Shown here: piece after piece, positions 9,063 to 17,597 of the stretch
How the letters are laid out: each line of letters begins with the position of its first letter
How positions within the stretch are numbered: position 1 is the first letter of the stretch
Assembly (NCBI GenBank): GCA_001567115.1
Contig: LMZT01000116.1
Span: 1 to 44,040, forward strand
Source of the DNA: Candidatus Hinthialibacteria bacterium OLB16
Lineage (GTDB): Bacteria > Hinthialibacterota > Hinthialibacteria > OLB16
Direction of reading: 5' to 3'
DNA length: 44,040 bases
The notes under the pieces: generated by a model
The model's input: the letters and a program-made list of their open reading frames with translations, nothing else
Told to the model about the DNA's origin: nothing
Database searches by the model: none
Made by a program: the position numbers and the translations under genes

Positions 9063-9734
9063 ATGAGAATCATTCCTTCCGTATCAAAATCCCTGCTGCT
9101 CTTGAGTCTTCCGCTGTTGCTGATCGTTTCGGCTTCGTTCGCTGAGAAGAAATCTGATGGTAAGAAAGACAAAGAAAAAGGCGAATGGATCGATCTGTTC
9201 AACGGCAAGGATCTGTCCGGCTGGCAGAATGCCCGTGAACCCGAAGTCGATTCAGGCTGGACAGTCGAGGATGGAGCTATGACAAACAAAGAAGGGGCCA
9301 ATGATATCGCCACAAAAGAGTTGTACAAAGATTTTGTCCTCCGACTCGAATACAAAACAGTCAAGGGAGGCAACAGCGGTGTATTCCTTCGTGGACGCAC
9401 CGAGGTGCAGGTCTTTGACAGTTACGGCAAAGAACAACCGAGCCTTGAAGACAATGGAGCTATATATGGCCAGTTTGTCCCAAAGGTGAATGCATCAAAA
9501 CCTGCGGGAGAATGGAACTCCCTCAAGGCACGGTATTCAGGGAACATTTTATCTGTTTACCTGAATGGACAGCTGATCCACGACAAAATTCAACTGGATA
9601 CAGTCTCAGGTGGCGCTTTGCCAGGCGGAGTCACTGACCCCGGCCCGATCCGCCTGCAGGGGGATCATGGAAAGGTCTGGTACCGCAACCTTCAAATCCG
9701 TCCAATCACCGGGAAGAAAGCTGAAGAGAAATAA
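9063..9734 (+). CDS. Secreted DUF1080 protein (3-keto-disaccharide hydrolase domain)
   Basis: A 223-residue exported protein. GAGGAG about 8 bases before the ATG at 9063 fixes the start; the open frame runs further up to 8877 but overlaps the ClC gene and has no signal peptide there. After a signal peptide (LLLLSLPLLLIVSASFAEK) and a lysine-rich linker, the DUF1080 domain is clear: WIDLFNGKDLSGWQN, WTVEDGAMTN, LRLEYKTVKGGNSGVFLRG, GAIYGQF, GEWNSLKARYSG, LNGQLIHD, GPIRLQGDHGKVWYRNLQIRP. The fold is a concanavalin/LamG-like jelly roll; members act on 3-keto sugars or bind glycans. Such genes are amplified in PVC-type genomes. Its partner oxidoreductase is not in the window. Confidence 0.9.
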   Translation: MRIIPSVSKSLLLLSLPLLLIVSASFAEKKSDGKKDKEKGEWIDLFNGKDLSGWQNAREPEVDSGWTVEDGAMTNKEGANDIATKELYKDFVLRLEYKTVKGGNSGVFLRGRTEVQVFDSYGKEQPSLEDNGAIYGQFVPKVNASKPAGEWNSLKARYSGNILSVYLNGQLIHDKIQLDTVSGGALPGGVTDPGPIRLQGDHGKVWYRNLQIRPITGKKAEEK

Positions 9735-9762
9735 GTTCACCTGATACCTCAGTCTGCTAACA

Positions 9763-9810
9763 GGGGATGCATCGACCTGTGGCTTGCACTTCAAGCCTGG
9801 ATGCATCCCC
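9763..9810. terminator. Long hairpin between convergent DUF1080 and mprF genes
   Basis: GGGGATGCATC (9763-9773) pairs exactly with GATGCATCCCC (9800-9810). Inside, GGCTTG (9781-9786) pairs with CAAGCC (9792-9797) around a CACTT loop. The structure sits 28 bp after the DUF1080 stop and 74 bp after the mprF stop on the other strand. There is no U-tract, but position and symmetry suit a bidirectional terminator. Confidence 0.55.
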
Positions 9811-9883
9811 CTGGCTGGCCTGAGAGCTGGATTGATATTTCAAGGCTTGGGAGGATCACGCTGCCGAAAGTTCTGCAGCGAGG

Positions 9884-12072
9884 TTATTTCAAGACCACCC
9901 CGGTCACACTTCCAGAAATCAGGCTGGCCAGATTGGCCAGGATGCGTGGGACTACCAGCCCTCCCCCGGGACAGGCAAGGTATCTCGGGGACCATTCTGG
10001 AGCGAATTTGTTTTTGTAGTTTCGAAGGCCTTCAAAGTTATAAAACTGGTCCCCATGCCTGAACAGGAATGCCCCGATCCGGTTCCAGAGCGGAGCCAGT
10101 GGCCTGGCTTCAAGACCTGACAGGGGAGCCATCCCCATGTTAAACCACTGATATCCCGAATCCTTTCCCCACAGAATTATCTGAAGAAAAAGGAACTCCA
10201 TGATTCCATTTGGAGAACCGGGCCTGTAGCGCATCAGGTCAACCGACAGTTCTTCCCTTCCCCCACCCTCGAGGAGATTGGCAAAGGCCAGTATCTCTTC
10301 ACCCTTTCTCACCACTGCGACAGGAAAGTGTGCCAGATAATCTTCACTGAAAAAGGCGAGAGAGAATTTCTTCTCACGTGTCGCTTTGGTCTTGAGCCAG
10401 GAATCAGAAACAAGGCGAAGATCTTCTATTCTGGCATGGATGGATTCTCTGGGTATGATTTCAAAAGTGCATCCTTCACGATCCAGGCGGCTCAGAGTAT
10501 GGCGGAATTCTTTCCGGCTGCTGCCATCCAATGAAAACTGTGGCAGCCTCACTCGCGCTTCCTCACCCAGTTTGAAAACAGTCAGTCCCAGATCGAGATA
10601 AAGGTGCAGGTTCTCCGGGATCACCTGATAGAAAACAGGATAACCATTGTAGTAATCACACATCTCGCGGAATTCCCAGGCCAGCTCACGAATTTCACCT
10701 GCAGTCCCGGTGGGATCCCCCATGGATACCCAGCTTCGCTCTTCGATTCCAAACATCAGAAAAGCGGTCTTGCTGTCATTCAGCAGAATGGATTTATCAC
10801 CCATCAGAGCCAGGTTTGCCTGAGTCCTGTGGCTTGACTCGATGATCGGCACCAGACTGTCCAGAGTCAGGCGATCCGGTGGCAGAAACCTTGGTGGTTT
10901 CGGGCGGATGAGGGTGAATAAAGCCAGTCCGAATGTCGCACCGACGACACCCACTGCGGCCCGCATGAAGCGCGGCGCATCTCCATCGAAGGTGAATTGC
11001 CACCAGAGGTCATGCGAATACTCGACATGTTTATATGAAAATAATCCCAGCCATATAAAGGCAGCCAAAGCCAGGAACAGCGATATCAGCCAGGACAGTG
11101 TGAATCGTCCAGTAACGAGTGAACCCTTCCGGTAAAAAAGGCTTTTCGAAGGCAGCAGCAGCATCAGGAAGAATCCGAGGATCAAAGCCTCTTCATAGTC
11201 GAAACCCTTTAAAAGTGAAAAAACAATTCCAAGAAGGAAGAGGGTGATTGTAATTGGATATGAGGCATCGATTCGATGGAACAACCCCCAGGAAAGAATC
11301 AGCATTCCAAATCCAACAAGGCTTCCGAAAAAGTGTGAAAATTCAATGACTGTCAATGGGAGAGTATTTGCGAGAAACCCCATCCGGTCCCCTAATCCAG
11401 GGGTCGAACCGGAGAGCAGCAGCAGACATCCACAGAGAAATACAATGGCAGAAAGGATTTCAGGCACAAAAGAAGAGAACCACTGCAAGGGAACCTGGAT
11501 GACCTTTTTTGTATGGAGCTTCCGCTGAAGGATTTCATGGCACATCAGCAGAACCACAGCAAGAGCCAGAGGTGAGAAGTAATAAATCAATCGAAATGCC
11601 AATAATCCGCCCATGACCGAGGAAGCTGAAACAGCCGGAGTCAGAAAGATCAGCATCAGAGATTCAAAAACACCCAGCCCGCCAGGAACCTGGCTGATAA
11701 CACCCGCCATAGTCGACAGCAGATAGATGGAGAGAAAATGATGGAATGATACTTCCGGGCCATGAGGCAGGAGCATAAATGCGACAGAACCAGCCAGGAT
11801 CCAGTCAATGGAAGGAATCAGGATTTGCGCGAGGATCAGCGGGCCTCTGGGCAAAGGTACTTCAATTTCCCGGATATTGACTGGTTTCCTGATCCAGAAA
11901 ACCAGCCCAAGATAAAGAAGCACCGGAGAAATCAGTATAATTCCAGCCAGATGCAGATTGGCTGCTGGAAGGTGTGCAAGAGAAGGAACAGCTGCCTGCC
12001 CAAGAATAAAAGAAACACCCGACACAAGAAGAAAACCGATAAGGACAGAGACCTGGCAGAAGGCGATGACCT
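9884..12072 (-). CDS. mprF: MprF, C-terminal part (flippase helices plus lysyltransferase domain), frameshifted
   Basis: Continues the protein begun at 12474. The open frame extends to 12025 by its own ATG, but in-register sequence starts right after the indel near 12070 (VIAFCQVSVLIGFLLVSGVSFILG). It contains the rest of the flippase helices (RGPLILAQILIPSIDWILAG, GVISQVPGGLGVFESLMLI), further membrane helices, and the soluble DUF2156 GNAT-like domain (from about GDKSILLNDSKTAFLMFGIE; MGDPTG; VDLMRYRPGSPNGIMEFLF; YQWFNMGMAPLSGL). MprF transfers an amino acid from aminoacyl-tRNA to phosphatidylglycerol and flips the product, lowering surface charge and giving resistance to cationic peptides. 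Which amino acid is used cannot be told. Confidence 0.88.
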
Positions 12073-12474
12073 TGCAATCTCACCTCCGGTTAACCCCCAG
12101 GCGCCATACAAACGGTAACGTATGGAGCCTCCGCTGAGCCAGGATAAACCCACATTATGGCTGAAGGCATATCCAATGAATGAGGTAAGCGCCACCTTCC
12201 CATATTCGAGGCTGCTTCCTGCATATCGAATCGCAGAGGCATCGAGTGTGGTCAGGACCCAGTAGTTGACTACAGTCAGCAGCCCGCCTGCCATCAGATG
12301 ACGCAAGGGAATCTGCCGAAGATCATTAAGGATATCGGAGATGTGATAATGATGCAGAGTTTTATAGAGGACCCAGAGGGCCATGCAGAATACGGCAGGC
12401 ATGACCAGATGGATGACGGCAGTTACCACAGTTCCAACTGATAGCTTTTTGTTAGAGGCTGGTGAGCTTGCCAT
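11932..12474 (-). CDS. mprF: MprF, N-terminal part, frameshifted
   Basis: Begins MASSPASNKKLSV and carries the first helices of the YbhN/UPF0104-type flippase domain, ending in SHNVGLSWLSGGSIRYRLYG and AWGLTGGEIA, a hallmark of MprF. After GEIA (about 12072) the frame turns to serine/arginine-rich nonsense, while the other frame continues the family pattern. One added base in the minus-strand GCAAGGTC (12068-12075) restores GEIARVIAFC or GEIAKVIAFC. The composite spans 9884-12474, about 863 residues, normal for full-length MprF. It lies 76 bp downstream of the GH123-like gene on the same strand. Confidence 0.85.
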   Translation of the reverse strand: MASSPASNKKLSVGTVVTAVIHLVMPAVFCMALWVLYKTLHHYHISDILNDLRQIPLRHLMAGGLLTVVNYWVLTTLDASAIRYAGSSLEYGKVALTSFIGYAFSHNVGLSWLSGGSIRYRLYGAWGLTGGEIARSSPSARSLSLSVFFLCRVFLLFLGRQLFLLLHTFQQPICIWLELY

Positions 12475-12550
12475 TATTTCAAGTTATGCCTGATTTGCTT
12501 GAGGAGTTGGTCAAGGGGTGCGCATGTCGCTATTATTCAGGTCCATGGCA

Positions 12551-14929
12551 TCAATGCCCTGTCTGGTTCTGCTCAGATAATTCTCCTTTAAGTTTCAGGC
12601 AGGCGGAGAGGATCTGTGCCCTCGCTGAATCGATCGACTCAGTCGCAGCTTCATATTGTGGAACACTGTCGGTCGTCAAAGGAAGCCGGCGCCCCACCGC
12701 AGCGAGAGTATTCTCGACGGACTGTGGTGTCTTGGAAAGGATCTGTCTGGCATCATTCAGTGTGTCTGAGGAATATCCGGCATCTTCAGCCTGGCGGATC
12801 AGTTCTTTCAACAGGAAAAGAATTTCATAATCTTCGATGCCTTCCCGGGCCGCTTCCCAGCGTTTGCTGGTAATAATGGCATCCTGCGCATCGTACACAT
12901 GTGAAAAGTAGTCATCATTCGGATTAAATCCATCCCACAGGTAGTTCCCGTATTTATAGGTCCACCAGCCAACCCCTGTTAACCCGAGGTTCCAGGCATG
13001 CCAGAAGCGCCAGCGGAAAAGGCCAAGACAGGAAAGGGTGCGTGCTCTGCCGGAAGCGTCATAGTACCAGGTTTCGTTTCCATTCTGTTTGGCGAATGGG
13101 AGGATTTCATCGCCAAACCGATCAAGCAGTTCAATGGCAGGGCACCAGATATCAACCAGCCCTTCCCACATTTTGAGGGAATCCATTGTTGTCCCACTGG
13201 TGGGGTTGGCGTATATCTGAATGGATGGATCCGCCTGGCGGATCAGTCTGGCGACTTTGGCAAGGTTGATGGATGTCTGTGAAAAAGGGCTGGCAGGCTC
13301 ATCATAGGGGTAGATGGCGTAATCATCATACCCAAGGCCCAGCAATTTCAGGTGGCTGGCCCATTCCCGCATGAATTCCACAAACGCAATGTTCCAGCCA
13401 TCAGAGAATTGTTCCGCCCCGGTCAGGAAATGTTGGGGTCCGATAAACAGAATGATTCCATAAGGGCTTAGGCGTTTGACTGCTGCATCATGGGCCGAGA
13501 AATCGATGGTGCCAGTTAAGCTCCCCTGGGCATTGCAGGTGCCTGTGGGTGTGGACGCAAACTGAACATTGACTCCATGTTCGACAAGATCTTTCAGAAT
13601 GTAGTCGGGTTCTTTTTCGGCATTGGCCCAGACACAAAACCGGAGCGGGCTTTCATCAGGCATTTTGAGATCGGCCACCTCAAGCTCGATGGGTATGGAG
13701 ATCATCGATGGCACAGGCTCGACCGTTTTCAGATGGAGAGTCGATGAATATTTTCCAGGCTCGAGACCAGTGCTGTTGAAGGTGAGCCAGAGCTGCCGGG
13801 CTTCATCTCGCGGGGCGACAATGAGGCCCGCCTGATTCAGCAGAGGGAGAGCATCGGCAACATCTTCGCCACGGACAGTTGGGACTACAATCGATTCGCG
13901 CAATTGCAGACAGGATGTTCCCAGTGTTTTCTCCCCCTGTTTGAATGGATCACACCAGGCCCTAATGTTTAGGGTCTTTCCCACATAATTCATAATCATC
14001 AGCGCCTGTGAGTCATACTCATCGATGCACAGCTGTGAGCTGATCCTGCGGCATAACTTCCCCGAATCAGGAAGTGTTTCCTCAGGGTGGAAGTAGGCCC
14101 AGGGATTGGACTGGTATACTGCAAATGACTTTGTCGCTGAATCTTGGGCTGCTGCTGCAACCATCTGTGAAAGGCGCTCGATTTCATTTCTGAGATTTTC
14201 AACAGGATTGCCAGAAGATTTCCGGTTATCCATTTTCTTCTCCGATTCCAGCATGACAACTCTTCCTTGGAGTGAATCCAGTTGATTGATGAAGTTATCG
14301 AGAACAGGTTCATTCAGGCCGGTGTTTTTTCGGAGGCCTTCTTTGATATCGGAAAGTTTTTGTTTCAGGAATTCTTTTTCCTGCTCAATACCGCGATATT
14401 CAAGGTTCCATTCTTTCTGACTCTGAACAGCATTTTTTTCAGTATCGAGAAGGGTCGCTCTGATGGCGTAGGTTCCCTCCTGATTGACCGTGAAATCGAT
14501 AGAGGTTCGTTCCTTCTCGGAATAGGTGTGATTCGAGAAATCCATGTGAGACCCATCTGGACAGGAAATTTCGGTCAGCACAGTTAATTTCTTCAGGCCG
14601 GGATTTTGGATATCGAATCTCCAATGATTGTTTCCACCAGAAAGATGAGGTGGCGACGACAATGAAAAAGAACAATCCGTTACTTCCCCGGATATGGACT
14701 GTTGTGGTGCTGCCAATTGAATCCATTGGCTTGCCTGGGGGTATTTTCTGGAATGGCTGCGATCGCCTCCAAGGGTCAGCCACAGTTCCGGGCTGTCGTT
14801 AAAAGGAGCATTCCACTTGTAAAACATCAACACCTTCTGTCCAGTCAAGCCCGAGCCGGAAAGAACCAGGTCAAGATTTCCATCATTATCGAAATCTCCT
14901 GCCAGAGGCTGGGAACTCAAACCTGGGGG
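12551..14929 (-). CDS. GH123-like (DUF4091) protein, C-terminal part of frameshifted FG-GAP fusion
   Basis: Continuation of the propeller protein begun at 15983. The frame is open from 15031 but becomes meaningful at about 14927, where GLSSQPLAGDFDNDGNLDLV supplies the next FG-GAP repeat. Then follow a beta-sandwich stretch, a charged coiled coil (about 100 residues around EKEFLKQKLSDIKEGLRK and ENLRNEIERLSQMV), a second beta-sandwich, and a barrel typical of GH123/DUF4091 proteins (LRFCVWANAE, YDDYAIYPYDEP, ADPSIQIYANPTSG, WYYDASGRAR, GVGWWTYKYG, RWEAAREGIEDYEILFLL). GH123 enzymes remove N-acetylgalactosamine; the Asp-Glu pair in YPYDEP is the likely catalytic site. The product is exported because the first part has a signal peptide. 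Confidence 0.8.
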   Translation of the reverse strand, partial: PPGLSSQPLAGDFDNDGNLDLVLSGSGLTGQKVLMFYKWNAPFNDSPELWLTLGGDRSHSRKYPQASQWIQLAAPQQSISGEVTDCSFSLSSPPHLSGGNNHWRFDIQNPGLKKLTVLTEISCPDGSHMDFSNHTYSEKERTSIDFTVNQEGTYAIRATLLDTEKNAVQSQKEWNLEYRGIEQEKEFLKQKLSDIKEGLRKNTGLNEPVLDNFINQLDSLQGRVVMLESEKKMDNRKSSGNPVENLRNEIERLSQMVAAAAQDSATKSFAVYQSNPWAYFHPEETLPDSGKLCRRISSQLCIDEYDSQALMIMNYVGKTLNIRAWCDPFKQGEKTLGTSCLQLRESIVVPTVRGEDVADALPLLNQAGLIVAPRDEARQLWLTFNSTGLEPGKYSSTLHLKTVEPVPSMISIPIELEVADLKMPDESPLRFCVWANAEKEPDYILKDLVEHGVNVQFASTPTGTCNAQGSLTGTIDFSAHDAAVKRLSPYGIILFIGPQHFLTGAEQFSDGWNIAFVEFMREWASHLKLLGLGYDDYAIYPYDEPASPFSQTSINLAKVARLIRQADPSIQIYANPTSGTTMDSLKMWEGLVDIWCPAIELLDRFGDEILPFAKQNGNETWYYDASGRARTLSCLGLFRWRFWHAWNLGLTGVGWWTYKYGNYLWDGFNPNDDYFSHVYDAQDAIITSKRWEAAREGIEDYEILFLLKELIRQAEDAGYSSDTLNDARQILSKTPQSVENTLAAVGRRLPLTTDSVPQYEAATESIDSARAQILSACLKLKGELSEQNQTGH

Positions 14930-15983
14930 ATGGGAGCTGCTGGAGGATCTTTCCATCGGAATCCAAAATCTTGAGACCCAGGTTGGTAAACAGAAGTTCC
15001 AGGGCAGGATCCTCATCGAAGTTCGCTGCAATCGGTGACGAGTTCATCCAGGTATCATTAAATTCCTGTGTCCAACGAATACCTTCTTTGCCATAACATT
15101 GGACCTTGCCGCTTTTGACGCCAAAAACCACTTCCTCCTGACTGTCCTGATCAAGATCAGCCGCAAGAACGGCAGTATTCACATGGAGATGGACATTCAT
15201 ATCCAGATCGATTGCCGGCTTTTTGAGGTCGATACGAATGAAGTGATGCAGCCCGCCGCCGATATAAACCTCCGGAATCCTATCCATGTCGGTATCAGCA
15301 AGAACGGGCAAAGACCATGGAATGCATTCTTTGGGATGATATATCTGCCAGAGAAGTTTGCCTTTCGAATTGAGAGCATAAATATGCCCATTGTGTGAGG
15401 TAAAAATAATTTCTTTTCCAGGAGTGTCATATAAATCCGCCACCAAAGGAGTTCCGATCTGATCTCCTTTTGCAACAAATGTCCACAGGTTTTTGCCATT
15501 GCTGTCGAAGCAGTTGACAGCTCCAGACTGGTCTCCGATTAGGATTTCAAGCCGTTCATCCTGATCCAGATCATCGATGACCGGTGCCGATTCTGCCTGA
15601 ACAACCCCTCTTGTTTCAGCTTTCCAGAGCACTCCTCCATCTTTGTCGATGAGAAGCAGGTGTGCATGGCCATCAGCGGCGACAATTTCTTCCTGGCCAT
15701 CCTTGTTGACATCGGCTACAGCTGGGACTGCGGTTGATGGTTTTGACAAGGGAACATTCCAGACAACCTGTCCCTCCGGGGTGTAGCAGATCAGCCCCTG
15801 GCCGACATCACATGCGACAATACCGAGTGTCCTGCCACTTTTCAGGTCTCGAACTGCATTTGCACCAGAGAAGCCATCAGCTGAATTCTTCTGCCAGGCC
15901 ACATTGGCTTGAGGTTGGGCAATGGCCTGAGTGCTGATGCAGATAAACAGGATGATTCCCTCAAATGTTGACCTCTTCAGCAT
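14886..15983 (-). CDS. FG-GAP/VCBS beta-propeller, N-terminal part of frameshifted GH123-like fusion
   Basis: Starts at ATG 15983 with GGAGG 7 bases upstream. A signal peptide (FEGIILFICISTQAIAQPQ) precedes six or so propeller blades, each with a calcium-binding D-x-D-x-D type loop: ADVNKDGQEEIV, DDLDQDERLEILIG, ADTDMDRIPEVYIG, ADLDQDSQEEVVFG and ANFDEDPALELLFT. The next blade, GDFDNDGNLDLVLSG, is in another frame. Removing one base of a C5 run on the minus strand (14925-14929) gives QLPSPGLSSQPLAGDFDNDG. The joined protein would be about 1143 residues (12551-15983). Propellers of this type usually bind polysaccharide or position the enzyme. The last 13 or so residues of this open frame are out of register. 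Confidence 0.82.
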   Translation of the reverse strand: MLKRSTFEGIILFICISTQAIAQPQANVAWQKNSADGFSGANAVRDLKSGRTLGIVACDVGQGLICYTPEGQVVWNVPLSKPSTAVPAVADVNKDGQEEIVAADGHAHLLLIDKDGGVLWKAETRGVVQAESAPVIDDLDQDERLEILIGDQSGAVNCFDSNGKNLWTFVAKGDQIGTPLVADLYDTPGKEIIFTSHNGHIYALNSKGKLLWQIYHPKECIPWSLPVLADTDMDRIPEVYIGGGLHHFIRIDLKKPAIDLDMNVHLHVNTAVLAADLDQDSQEEVVFGVKSGKVQCYGKEGIRWTQEFNDTWMNSSPIAANFDEDPALELLFTNLGLKILDSDGKILQQLPSPRFEFPASGRRFR

Positions 15984-16108
15984 TTTACAGCCTCCGTCTT
16001 GTCATAATATTTATTGGTGGTTTACGAACTTGCACCTGGCCTTCTCATGAATGAAATTGGATGCGATGGAGAAGAAAGAATCACCCAAATAAAATGGTTC
16101 ATACAGCC

Positions 16109-17521
16109 TCAGTATAGCCGTGTTTTGTCAATCTCTTCGATGGCCTTTTTCAAACGGTTTCTGAGGTCTGCTTTTATTTCCTGGTATTGATTGTCATCAG
16201 CCAGATTGGCAGTTTCATCAGGGTCTCTGGTGAGATGATAGAGTTCCTCACCATAGGATCCTGACTGGTCCACAATATACTTCCATTCAGTGGTTCGAAT
16301 CATTTTCAGATCTGCCCGGGTATAGTGATGCTGGCCATATTCACCATATAAATCATCACCCCATGAAATTGATTCTCCCTTGAGCAAAGGCAGAAAGTTG
16401 TGACCGCGTATCAGGGGAGTCGAGTCGCATGGGAGGCCGGCAATCGAGAGTATTGTTGGATACCAGTCCAGGCTGGAAACAACACGGTCCATCTTTTTAA
16501 TGTTTTTATCATGCCCTGGAATATCTATTACAGCGGGCACACGCAGCGAGGTATCATACATGTTGGGCCTCTGATTGGTGGGATGGGATGAAGGGAGGCC
16601 GCGGACATCGAGTGTAATCTTATGCCCGTTTCCTTTGTGCCAGATGCCATTATGGCCGATGTTGTAACCATTGTCGCTGGTAAATATGATGACTGTGTTC
16701 TGTCGCAGGTGGCGTTCATCAAGGTGCTTCAACAACCGTCCGATATTCCTGTCGATCCCTGTTATGCTGGTCAGATATTGGCGGGTGATATCCTTTACCT
16801 TTTCGATATCCAGTTCAGGGAATGCCGGATTTGGAATAATTGGATCGATCTCGGAATAGGGTTTGTAGTCATCTTCGGGAAAGGGTTTCCAGGGTGCATG
16901 AGGAGAGCGCAGGTGAAGGCACAACAGGAAAGGCCGGCTGTTTTCTTTCTCATTCAGAAACCGGATGGCACGGTCGGTCAGAATGTCGTCAGTGAAGCCT
17001 TTGCATTCCTCGGTTGCATCATCCACACAAAGCACCGGATCAGTAACTGTGACGCCCCCACTGGCAAATCCATAGAAGTGATTGAAACCATGATGATGGG
17101 GATGATACTTCCTGTCAGTCCCCAGGTGCCATTTGCCAACCAGGCAGGTATCATACCCAGAGTTTTGCAGAACCTTTGGCCATGTGGAAACAGAGCGGCT
17201 CAGGCCAATGTGTGGCTCTGTTTTCGGGCTTATCCAGTCAGTGATTCCCAGTTCTGACCCATAACGGCTGGTAAAGAGAGATGCGCGGGATGGAGAGCAG
17301 ACCGGAGTTGTTACAAAGCAGTTGCTGAGAGTAACTCCGCCATCGAACAGACGGTTGAGATTGGGGGTGTGCGCTTGAGTATTCCCAAGGCAACCCAGAC
17401 TCCAGGCGGACTGGTCATCTGTCAAGATGAAGATGATATTCGGTTTGCCCTGCGAACAGGCCGGGAGGATCGTCAAACAGACATTCAGCAGAAATATAAA
17501 ACCCAAAAGCAGCGCAGTCAT
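16109..17521 (-). CDS. Exported formylglycine-dependent sulfatase
   Basis: A type I sulfatase of 470 residues. KPNIIFILTDDQ supplies the first metal-binding aspartates (35-36) and CSPSR (75-79) is the formylglycine-forming motif, with Cys75 converted by a sulfatase-maturing enzyme. GKWHLG, SDNGYNIGHNGIWHKG and DPDETANL are further family motifs. I place the start at ATG 17521, which begins directly with a hydrophobic signal (MTALLLGFIFLLNVCLTILP); a TTG at 17560 with GGAG nearby would add 13 residues. LPAC could be a weak lipobox. It sits between the GH141-like and GH123-like genes on one strand, so it probably removes sulfate from a carbohydrate before or during glycosidic cleavage. No maturase is recognised in the window. 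Confidence 0.92.
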   Translation of the reverse strand: MTALLLGFIFLLNVCLTILPACSQGKPNIIFILTDDQSAWSLGCLGNTQAHTPNLNRLFDGGVTLSNCFVTTPVCSPSRASLFTSRYGSELGITDWISPKTEPHIGLSRSVSTWPKVLQNSGYDTCLVGKWHLGTDRKYHPHHHGFNHFYGFASGGVTVTDPVLCVDDATEECKGFTDDILTDRAIRFLNEKENSRPFLLCLHLRSPHAPWKPFPEDDYKPYSEIDPIIPNPAFPELDIEKVKDITRQYLTSITGIDRNIGRLLKHLDERHLRQNTVIIFTSDNGYNIGHNGIWHKGNGHKITLDVRGLPSSHPTNQRPNMYDTSLRVPAVIDIPGHDKNIKKMDRVVSSLDWYPTILSIAGLPCDSTPLIRGHNFLPLLKGESISWGDDLYGEYGQHHYTRADLKMIRTTEWKYIVDQSGSYGEELYHLTRDPDETANLADDNQYQEIKADLRNRLKKAIEEIDKTRLY

Positions 17522-17597
17522 GTTCTTATCCAGGAATCCACCCGGAGGTGAGTGGTTCAATAATCTCCAATTCTTAAAGATAGCCTGATTGATGAAG

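Noticed and set aside
14925-14929. C5 run in the FG-GAP gene as a phase-variation switch
   Set aside because: Five bases is too short for frequent slippage, and similar one-base changes occur in runs of 2-3 bases in other genes; a sequencing or assembly error fits all cases.
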